Assembly (NCBI GenBank): GCA_037693485.1
Contig: CM075354.1
Location: forward strand, 142,685,001 to 142,749,000
Direction: 5' to 3'
Origin: Kitagawia praeruptora
Lineage: Eukaryota > Streptophyta > Magnoliopsida > Apiales > Apiaceae
DNA: 64,000 nucleotides
Part shown: one piece after another, positions 55,924 through 64,000 of the stretch
How the letters are laid out: each line of letters opens with the position of its first letter
How positions within the stretch are numbered: the stretch's first letter is position 1
Notes under the pieces: generated by a model
What the model was told of the DNA's origin: nothing
What the model saw: only the letters and a program-made list of their open reading frames with translations
Databases searched by the model: none
Position numbers and translations under genes: made by a program

Positions 55924-56206
55924 CTCCCTCTGTCCCATCCATTTCTTTACAATTTCCTTTTTGGGATGTTCCACCATTTCTTTACATTACTAAAAATATT
56001 AACTTTTAACAATAAAATACATTATTACAATAACTACTTTACTCCACTTTTTCAACACTTTACACTATTACACCCACTACTTCACTTATTTTAACAATAA
56101 AATCACTATTACACCCACTACTTCATTTATTTTAACAATATTACACCCAATATCCTTGGTCTCCGTGCCCAGCCCCCAGGTAAATAACCTGGCGGGACAG
56201 AGGGAG
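55924..56206. mobile_element. Stowaway MITE, family II
   Basis: CTCCCTCTGTCCC to GGGACAGAGGGAG with TA; very close to 14898-15221. Confidence 0.9.
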
Positions 56207-56267
56207 TATATTCTTATTAATTCAATTCTGTATACTTAATTTCACAAGTTCCATTTTTCCACCATTG

Positions 56268-56580
56268 ATTTAGGGTGGTAATTTATGCACACCCTAAAGT
56301 CATTCATGCACACCCTTTTTTATGCATTTTAATAAAATAACCTTAGTCTTTTATTTTATTTATTATAATATTTTTCATTTTATATACTTCTACTTGTAAA
56401 TTGTAGGAAAAATAATAATTTGTAAATGTGATTAGAAGTGAGTAAATTGTAACGTGAAGGAATTACTCATTATTTTACTTTGCTAAATAATAAAACATAT
56501 CTAAAATTACATTATTTTAATTTGTAAATGTGATTAACATGTGAAGATTAAGGCTATTTTGGTCTAAAACAAGATTAACC
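56268..56580. mobile_element. Derivative of the ATGCACACCC TIR element
   Basis: Left end ATTTATGCACACCCTAAAG matches 30848-30900; the inner part resembles the right part of 30844-31700 but the right terminal repeats are missing. Confidence 0.45.
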
Positions 56581-56591
56581 CTTGATTTATA

Positions 56592-56894
56592 CTCCCTCCA
56601 TCCCTTTCATTTGTTTAAAATGAGTTGGACATGGAACTTAAGAAAAAGTGTAAAGTAGTGGAGAAAAATAAAAATAAATAAATAAAGTGGTGGGACTAAT
56701 CAATATTTTATTTAATGAAGGAAAATAATGAATGTATTTAATATTTATATTATAAAATTTTATTAATTTGGATAAGTTTTGTTATATAAAAACTTTGAGT
56801 GGTATTATAACGGGATACGTTTGATTTGGTTGTTATATAAAAAATTAAAAGTAACATTTAAAAAAAAATGTATAGAAATGAGATGATCGGGGAG
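56592..56894. mobile_element. Stowaway-like MITE, eroded right end
   Basis: Left TIR CTCCCTCCATCCC after TA; right end GATCGGGGAG without TA. Confidence 0.5.
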
Positions 56895-56899
56895 AAATT

Positions 56900-57419
56900 T
56901 GTAATTATCCCTTGCTGGCCCCCTCCTTGTTCTCATTTGATATCTATACTATTTTCAATAATGACAGCCCGCGTCAGCCCGTTAAAAGAAAAGACAAAAC
57001 ATGTTTAGCAAACAAATAATGCAAACAAAAATAATAAACTCTAAACTGACTTTAGCAGTAGCCGCCAGTAGGTAGGTGACTTAGTAGAAAAAGAAAACAA
57101 AAATAAAATAAAAATAATAGCAACTCGCTATTATAATTTGTAATTTTTAGAGTTGGCCTGGAGTTTTACACTAAAATAATGTATAAGTACAATTTTAAAG
57201 TTGGGTTGAAGATGACCTTTTTAAATTTATGGTGTAAGTTTGGGGATTGAAGAAGGTTTTATAATGACGGTGTTTGGAAGAACTTATTTCCAGAATAAGT
57301 CAACTTATTTTAAGATAAAATTAGAGATTCCTAACTTTTCAACTTATTTTCCAACTTATTTTTGCAAATTATTGAATCTCAAACATACATTAAACACTAA
57401 AAGAATTTTCAATTTTAAC
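56900..57419. other. Spacer with dispersed-repeat traces
   Basis: 57130-57260 resembles 15660-16040 (GTTTTACACTAAAATA and ATTTATGGTGTAAGTTT blocks). No gene. Confidence 0.35.
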
Positions 57420-57814
57420 AACAGAAAATTCCGTTGGCAAAGCAAGCAAATCCGTTGGAAAACAATTTGCCAACGGAATGACAACCAAAGAGAAGGTTGA
57501 TAGAAACGTTGTGGGAAGGGCCTTGCCAACCCAATTATTTCCGTTACTAGTTTTACTAACGGAATAGCAATGAATTAAAAACAGATCTCAAAGTCACCAA
57601 AAATAAGCACCCTGCCAACGGAATTGAATCCGCTGTTAAATTTAGTAACACTTTGCCAACAGAACTCAATTATTAAAATAATAACAAGCTTCCAACGAAA
57701 TATGCTGTTGGGTAGTTGTGAATTAGCAATGGTATTTATTTTATTTTTTGGAAAAGAACATTCATTAATGATTTTTTTTTTTGAAAAACCAAAACATAAT
57801 ATTAATAAAGGTTA

Positions 57815-57918
57815 AAGGTGGTTCCATCCAAGGTCTGAGACCACTAAAATTTACACCAGTAACACTAAGGTGGTTCCATCCAAGGTCTGAGACCACTAAA
57901 ATTTACACCAGTAACACT
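57815..57918. repeat. Tandem duplication, 2 x 52 bp
   Basis: Exact pair of AAGGTGGTTCCATCCAAGGT units. Confidence 0.93.
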
Positions 57919-58164
57919 ACAGCCCAAAACAAATATTAGTCCCCCAATAATTGAGTATTTTATCAATAACTATCTACTTATCTGTGTACTCATGCTCAGG
58001 AATAAAATGAACACCTATCTATGAAGAACAAAATGAGCATAAAAACTATACAGTGTAGTTCCTTGACAAAATTAATAGGGATGCTCAAAACTAAAATTAA
58101 AAACTATATACTTATAAATATGTATAATATTTTTTCCCAAAAAACCTTATGGTTATACATTTTC

Positions 58165-58271
58165 CTCCTAACACCATGCAAAAACACATCTTCTTTCCTG
58201 GCAATGCTTAAGAGCTAACTGAGCAATCTGGATTCCAGCTGCCAAGTTCATCTCACCTCCAATGTCCAGCC
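58165..58271 (-). pseudogene. RPN10 (26S proteasome) exon fragment, LDIGGEMNLAAG part
   Basis: After a TTGTTCAG acceptor it reads LDIGGEMNLAAGIQIAQLAL, KHCQERR, an almost exact match to the von Willebrand A domain of plant RPN10, the ubiquitin-receptor subunit. The frame then deviates and stops; a deletion removes the following Gln-rich residues. With 58463-58550 it keeps correct exon-intron order, so genomic DNA, not cDNA, was captured. Confidence 0.85.
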
Positions 58272-58462
58272 CTGAACAAAAATCCAATCTTAACCATCAA
58301 GAATCCCTCAGAGAAATATTACCTAATAAATATAGTGGAGCATCATTGTCTATATTACTAGCAACTGAAAAAAATTTAGTTCGCCAATACTATGACAAGA
58401 AACATTAAAAAAATCTAAAATAGTAAAATGTATAGCAAAACGGACAAACAAATGAAACTAAC

Positions 58463-58550
58463 CGTGCATACAAGCCAAGATCTTGCCAAGATCGCTGGTA
58501 GGAGTAACTAGAAAACTACGCATAATCTACCAAGACCACGAGTTTTCCCC
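58463..58550 (-). pseudogene. RPN10 exon fragment, TSDLGKILACMHG part
   Basis: Reads LVTPTSDLGKILACMHG into a GTTAGT donor that joins in phase with 58271. Upstream the match decays (stop codon, small deletion), and no RPN10 start exon is present. Confidence 0.82.
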
Positions 58551-58662
58551 TACATTCTTAATTCAAGTCTTCTGCAATGACTAGACTTCAGTTCCAGGTT
58601 GATGAAATACGAAGAACATGTGACTAAATGCATCTTAAACATTTGGCGCCGCTATGCAATTG

Positions 58663-58756
58663 CAGGCTATTTGACACAAAACTCAACATTAGACAGGAAC
58701 AGAGAGGCCCAGGCTATTTGACACAAAACTCAACATTAGACAGGAACAGATAGGCG
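58663..58756. repeat. Tandem duplication, 2 x 47 bp
   Basis: Units starting CAGGCTATTTGACACAAAAC, nearly identical, inside the captured segment. Confidence 0.88.
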
Positions 58757-58905
58757 AAAACTATCCAAAGCTACAGTCCCTTATGATCATAAAACCAACT
58801 AGTTAATTATTACCCTTAGAAACTATACAGGCTGCTGTTAACCAGAAAGAAAGTTCAGAGTAGAATCAAAGAATTGACCACATACTAAAATAAATTTTAA
58901 CACAC

Positions 58906-59349
58906 CTGAGTCACACATAGGAGTTTGTGGGGTTTGATCTGACACAAAAAATCAAGAAAACTTCCGATTAATCAAAAGAATCGAAACTGAAAGACAAGTC
59001 TAATTCAAAAGCATTCACACCGTCTATTTAATTCATATACATATATAAGATCGTAAAACTCGAATAACAGAAAATGAATCACTTAAGATAACAAAATCTA
59101 CACATAGAATTAATCACATCAAAATAGTCAAAGAAAGTAAAGAGACGTAATCGAAGTATAACGTAACAAAATTGAACATACCTGATTCATTCATCCGAGA
59201 TTCTAGGGTTTCCAGCATTTGTTCTGAAATAATACATACATACAACACAAATTATCACAAAAAGCATCAATTCAAGAGTCAAAACAAGTATTATATGTGT
59301 GTTTATAGTTACAATACATGAATAAGATAGAGATTCGCGCACCTTCCAT
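58906..59349 (-). other. Three possible 5' exons of an unknown gene
   Basis: ATGGAAG (59349-59343), 59223-59182 and 58938-58906 have GT/AG borders and join in frame to MEEQMLETLESRMNESDQTP, QTPMCDSG. No following exon found and no family recognised; the short length allows chance. It lies upstream of the RPN10 fragment on the same strand, inside the CACTA-like element. Confidence 0.3.
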
Positions 59350-59409
59350 GATGTTCTGCTTGATTCTCCAAACAAAACACTCTACAAATATGAAGATCTA
59401 CAAAAATAC

Positions 59410-59856
59410 GGGAAAAAGGCCCTTTATCTCACAATTTGAAAGAAAATGGTCCAAAATATCACAATTAAGAAAAATGGCCCTTACCATCACAAAGAAACGC
59501 AACAAAACATTGCGTGTATACAAAATTGTAAACACTCTGGTTGTTGGGCCTGCAAGGTGCAATTGGGCCTGAGCAAATTCTGGAATAACGCATTCATTTC
59601 TTGCGTTTATGACACAAAAACGCATTGGAAATATGCGTTTCTAATATACACGCATCTTAAAGATGCGTTTTTGATTTATTGATTTTTTTTGAAATTTTGT
59701 TTTAAATTCCAAAATTAGTAAAAACGAATATTAAAAATGCATTTTTTAAAAACGCAAGAAAATAATGCGTTTTTGAGTGATAGAAAAGGCCATTTTTCAG
59801 AATTGTGATATTTTGGACCATTTTACTTCAAATTGTGATAGAAAGGGCCTTTACCC
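59410..59856. mobile_element. MULE- or hAT-like MITE, 447 bp
   Basis: TIRs of about 70 bp (GGGAAAAAGGCCCTTT ... AAAGGGCCTTTACCC) and a duplication AAAAATAC (59402-59409 and 59857-59864). The inside has many TGCGTTTT / AAAACGCA palindromic motifs. Confidence 0.78.
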
Positions 59857-59875
59857 AAAAATACGCTTCGAAAAC

Positions 59876-59899
59876 GAGAGAGAGAGAGAGAGAGAGAGA
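59876..59899. repeat. GA microsatellite
   Basis: (GA)n of about 24 bases. Confidence 0.95.
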
Positions 59900-60400
59900 A
59901 CCCAAATCGAACTTGCACCCCTAAATCGAAGCGGTAGCCTCTAACTGAACCATTGTCTAATTGAACCCCTAAATAAGGAAACCAATTGCAGCCCAAACCT
60001 TTCAATTTTTAGGGCTTCGAGCAGAGAGAAATGTTCTTGTGTGAGAATAATTTTTGTGTTTTCGATTTAGGGTTCTAGAGCAGAGAGAGAGGTTTTTGTG
60101 TGAGTGTGTGTGTGAGCTGGGTATTGATTATTGAAGGGGGATTAATTGGGGGAAATCAAAGTGAAAAATTTTAAGTGAAATTTTGGTTTTAGGGGGAATG
60201 CAAAAAAAACTAAGTCAAATGAAATTTTGGTAGCTAGGGGGGAATTTTGTTAGGTGGTGGGGGGAAAATTTTGATAATAACGCTATATTATTATAACGTT
60301 TTTGTTAAGGTGGGGCAAAATTGAGTCTTTATATTTTTATTTTTTTGAGAATTTTTTTTCAACATTAGAATGAGTATCCATTAATATTCGTATGGTTGGA
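59900..60400. other. Spacer rich in GAGAGA and TTAGGG-like words
   Basis: Two similar blocks (AGGGYTCKAGCAGAGAGA) near 60010 and 60070; otherwise nothing recognised. Confidence 0.35.
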
Positions 60401-60409
60401 TATTTCATA

Positions 60410-60671
60410 CTCCCCCCGTCTCACTATGTGTCTCCTATTTTGACTTTTTACACTATTTATTATAAGCGGTTGACTATTAATTTACGCATAATCTATTAGA
60501 CCAAATATAGTCATGAGTGAGTGATCTTGTTGGATTCGTATTTATGAGTACTTTAATACAGTGAAGTTTTATATTTAATACTAATACAAAATTGAAGATA
60601 TTAACGGTTAAAAGTGTGCGTTGACAAACGTGTCCAAAGGAAACAGGAAACATATTATGAGACGGAGGGAG
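60410..60671 (+). mobile_element. Stowaway MITE, family I
   Basis: CTCCCCCCGTCTC to GAGACGGAGGGAG with TA flanks. Confidence 0.88.
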
Positions 60672-60718
60672 TAAAAAAAAAATCATAAAAAAATGTTATT
60701 ATCCATTAGAATGAGTAT

Positions 60719-61946
60719 CCATCCTTTTTAATGTTATTATCAAAATTTCTAGGAAAAAATAAATTTATTTGGTTTGGTAATTTAACGGTCAACTAGTAAT
60801 TTGACTAGAACCCATAAATAGGGTTTCGTCATGGTTTTGTGTTTCGATTTTTTACAAAATATTTCTCGATGACCCAACCATACGGAGGTCAAGATCCATC
60901 CTTTTTAATGTTATTGCCAAAATTTAGGGGAAACAAAAATTATTTGGTTTGGTAATTTAATGGTCAACTAGTACTTTGACTAGAATCCCTAAATAGGATT
61001 TCGTCAAGATTTAGTGTTTCAATTTTTTAAAAAATATTTCTCGACGACCTAACCATACGGAGTTTAATATCCATCCTTTTTAAAGTTATTGCCAAAATTT
61101 TAGGAAAAAAAATTTAGTTGGTTTGGTAATTTAGCGGTCAACTAGTACTTTGACTAGAACCCTTAAACAGGATTACGTCATGATTTAGTGTTTCGATTTT
61201 TTAAAAAATATATCTCGACGACCCAACTATACGGAGGTCAAAACCATCATTTTTAATGTTATTGCCAAAATTTCAGAAAAAAATAAATTTATTTGGTTTG
61301 GTAATTTAACGGTCAACTAGTACTTTGACCAGAACCCCTAAACAGAGTTTCGTCAAGGTTTAGTGTTTTGATTTTTAAAAAAATATTTCTTGACGACTCA
61401 ACCATACGGAGGTCAAGATCCATCCTTTTTAATGTTATTACCAAAATTTTAGAAAAAAATAAATTTATTTAGTTTGTTAATTTAACGGTCAACTAGTACT
61501 TTGACTAGAATCCCTAAACAGGGTTTCATCAGGGTTTATTTTTCAATTTTTTAAAAAATATTTCTCGATAACCTAATTGTACGGAGGTCAAGAACCATCC
61601 TTTTTAAGGTTATTGCCAAAATTTCAGAAAAAAATAAATTTATTTGGTTTCGTAATTTAATAGTCAACTGGTACTTTGACTAGAACATCTAAATAGGGTT
61701 TCGTCAGGATTTAGTGTTTCGATTTTTAAAAAATATTTCTCGATGACCCAACCGTATGGAGGTCAAGATCCATCTTTTTTAATGTTATGGCCAAAATTTC
61801 AGAAAAAAATAAATTTGTTTCTTTGGTAATTTAACGGTCAACTAGTTTTTTGACTAGAACCCAAAAACAGGTTTCGTCACAGTTTAGTGTTTCGATTTTT
61901 TTAAAAATATTTCTCGACGACCCAACCGTACGGAGATCAAGATCCA
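60719..61946 (+). repeat. Tandem array, 7 units of about 175 bp
   Basis: Each unit has CCATCCTTTTTAATGTTATT, ACGGTCAACTAGTACTTTGA, GTTTCGATTTTT and CATACGGAGGTCAAGAT; the TACGGAGG word recurs at 60881, 61056, 61230, 61405, 61580, 61755 and 61929, so the period is 174-175 bp. Units differ by roughly 10%. Confidence 0.93.
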
Positions 61947-61954
61947 TTTCTTTA

Positions 61955-62720
61955 CCTAGCTTTCACTAATTTTCCATTTTTTTGATTTTCCCCATTTTTA
62001 ATTATTTTTTAAAATAAATTAAAAAATTAAATAAAATTAGAAAAAAACCAAAAATTTGAATTTAAATGAATACACACCCAAATAGTCATACTCACTATTT
62101 TTGTGATAAATGTTACTCCTTTCGTCTCTAAATAAGTTTCCTGTTTTGACTAGACACGTTTGCCAATGCACACTTTTGATCGTTAATATCTTGAATTTCG
62201 TATTAGTATTAAATATAAAAACTTCACTGTATTACAATACTCATAAATACGAATCCAACAAGATCACTCATGACTATATTTGGTCTTATAGATTAGACAT
62301 AAATTAGTAATTTGTCTCATGTTATGAACAGTCCCGACATTTCAAACGAGCAACATATTATGAGACGGAGGGAGTACCACACTTTCACTAATTTTCTAAT
62401 TTTTTTGATTTTTTTCCAACCTTTTTAACTAGTTAGGAAAATAAATTAAAAATTAAATAAAAATAGAAAAAACCAAAATTTAATTTAAAATTCATACACA
62501 CCCAATTTGTTATATTCATTATTTGTGTGATGAATGTTAACCTACTTTTACTAAAAAAATTTGGACCAAAATTCACATACACCAGAATAGTCAAACTCAT
62601 TATTTGTGTGATGAATGTTACCCTACTTTTCATAATTTTATTTTTTTTCGATTTTTTCCACCATTTTTAACTAATTTGGAAAATAAATTAAAAATAGAAA
62701 TAAAACCAAAATTTAATTTA
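61955..62720 (+). repeat. Degenerate repeats with TACACACCCAAA units
   Basis: Three or four copies of a block with AAAACCAAAATTTAATTTAA and TTATTTGTGTGATGAATGTT; the first is split by a Stowaway. Confidence 0.7.
62116..62374 (-). mobile_element. Stowaway MITE, family I
   Basis: CTCCTTTCGTCTC to GAGACGGAGGGAG, TA at 62114-62115 and 62375-62376; reverse orientation. Confidence 0.88.
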
Positions 62721-62859
62721 AACTTATTTCAATGATTTTGATTTGATATGTCTTTCTAACCAAGTGATGAATCCGTTAGCCAATCAGAAATAGCCATGTG
62801 TTTATCTTATTACCAAGGGATTAAGAACAGAAATAACTTTAACCGATCTACAATTGCAA

Positions 62860-63213
62860 TGGATTCACAATGGATTAGTAACAGAACGAAAAAATAACAA
62901 ATCTATATTTATAACGGATTAGTAACAGAACGTATAGTAACGGATTGCCAACAAACTACCAACGGAATGAACAACAAATAATTTCATTAGTATTATGTTA
63001 GTAAGGCATTGATAAACCGTTGTTATTCCGTTACTAATATGAAGGTAACTATATTTACCAACGAAAAATTCCGTTGGTAACTATTTGTTAGTGATCCGTT
63101 GGGAATCTGTTGGTAATCTATTGGTATCGCACTAACCTACACATTCGTTGCCAATCCGTTGGTAAAGGCTAACGGAAACATTTCCGTTGGCAGAATTGGG
63201 TTTTCTTGTAGTG
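62860..63213. repeat. CACTA right subterminal repeats and terminus
   Basis: Many AACGGAT / CCGTTGGTAA words in both directions, ending in TTTTCTTGTAGTG. Confidence 0.75.
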
Positions 63214-63216
63214 AAT

Positions 63217-63560
63217 TGGTTGCAATTCGTCAATTCGAAGATGGTGTAAGCTTGATTTGGGAATTTTAGAAGCTGTAAATACAAGATTTTTCATATATCA
63301 AGTATATATCAATATTAAGGGGGTGGTATTGTATTATGACTTTTAATGACAATTTTTAGGGTAATGACTTTTATGAATTTTATAGACTTTTAATGACTCT
63401 TGTTGAGTCACTAAAATTTTGAAATACTTTTGGTGACTCCTAATAAAATGACTTCTAAAAACTTTCATAGACTTTTTGAAAGATTTTATGATTTACTTGA
63501 CTAACTACAAAGATCATATATTAGCCTATGTTGTGAAATCCTTTAACCTTTTTTCACTAC
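63217..63560. other. Spacer with TAATGACTTTT repeats
   Basis: Short direct repeats of GACTTTTAATGAC (63340-63500), MITE-like but without a clear partner end. Confidence 0.35.
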
Positions 63561-63564
63561 AATC

Positions 63565-64000
63565 AGGGACGGACCTCGGGGGGTCCCTGGCCCCTCCTAG
63601 GTTGGGGAGATTTTTTTAAAATTTTTTTTATTTACTTATCCATGACCCCTCTTAGATGATTTATTTGTCTTCTTTTATATTCATTTTTGTATGATTTAGT
63701 GAAAAATATCATTTTTTGTATGATTTAATGAAAAAAAATCATTTTTTGCATGATCGTGTGTTCTCTGATTAATCCGGCCACCAAAAAATTGAGTATAAGG
63801 TATATTTCTTGTTAAATTGAGTATTCATTGCATATTTTTATCTGAGAATTAAATATTTGTCACTATTCATAGCTAATGATGATGCAGAGTTATGTCATTA
63901 GTCAGCAATATTTTTACGATGCAAAGCTATTTTATTGGTTTTTTATGTGAATTTTTGCAAGCACAATATTTTTAGAAGCCCAGAATTACTTTGATGGATT
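63565..64000 (+). mobile_element. Left end of a hAT-like element, runs off the window
   Basis: Starts CAGGGACGGACCTCGGGGGG, close to the CAGGGGCGGA terminus shared by many plant hAT elements. The right end and duplication are outside. Confidence 0.4.

Larger units (their letters stand above)
57420..63213. mobile_element. CACTA-like transposon with captured DNA, left terminus eroded
   Basis: The right end reads GGGTTTTCTTGTAGTG at 63198-63213, the inverse of the plant CACTA terminus CACTACAAGAAAACCC. Subterminal CCGTTGGCAA / TTGCCAACGG motifs cluster on the right (62860-63200) and, inverted, on the left (57429-57720). The left CACTA motif itself was not found. No transposase frame inside; instead there are gene fragments and nested repeats, so it is non-autonomous. 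Confidence 0.65.

Noticed and set aside
60719..61946. Possible CRISPR array
   Set aside because: The repeated unit is about 175 bp without short repeats and unique spacers; the DNA is plant nuclear.

Overview
The window is nuclear DNA of a flowering plant, most likely a eudicot. The reasons are spliced wall-associated receptor-kinase genes, long Athila- and Tekay-like Ty3 retrotransposons, many Stowaway elements with the plant CTCCCTCCGTCCC terminus, an Au-type SINE and very AT-rich spacers. An asterid such as an Apiaceae species is possible but is a guess. No bacterial gene layout, rRNA, tRNA or CRISPR array is visible.

Layout. 1-7708: the 5' half of an Athila/Tat Ty3 element on the minus strand (RT, protease, gag, leader, tRNA-primer site, 3.0 kb LTR); gag-pol is broken by two in-frame stops. 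8493-9060: decayed cinnamoyl-CoA-reductase-like gene. 9604-13860: a dead wall-associated kinase-like (WAKL) gene (copy A) with no kinase exon, plus an abutting second exon-1 fragment (A2). 13900-18250: MITEs, an Au SINE, a poly(A)-tailed retrocopy and a RUB-conjugating-enzyme (RCE1/UBC12) exon fragment. 18882-32424: WAKL gene B, whose four exons join in frame (754 aa) across a first intron of about 10.6 kb filled with Helitrons, tandem repeats and TIR elements. 34878-49266: a small non-autonomous Ty1/copia-like element split by a 12.8 kb Tekay-type Ty3 element (35418-48189); both target-site duplications are visible. 49493-52442: WAKL gene D, five exons, 789 aa, apparently intact. 52818-56900: a hAT-like element, a WAKL 5' fragment (E), a 0.9 kb foldback element and several Stowaways. 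57420-63213: a CACTA-like element with subterminal repeats, carrying a fragment of the 26S proteasome gene RPN10, a MULE-like MITE and a seven-unit array of about 175 bp. From 63565 a probable hAT end runs off the window.

Functionally this is a WAKL cluster, all on the minus strand (E fragment, D, B, A2 fragment, A pseudogene). It grew by tandem duplication and was then expanded and broken by transposons. D and B are the only genes likely to make a protein: signal peptide, galacturonan-binding domain, EGF, one membrane helix and a cytoplasmic Ser/Thr kinase, a design used in cell-wall and pathogen sensing. The other coding matter is retrotransposon or pseudogene. All splice sites were read by eye and need transcript support.
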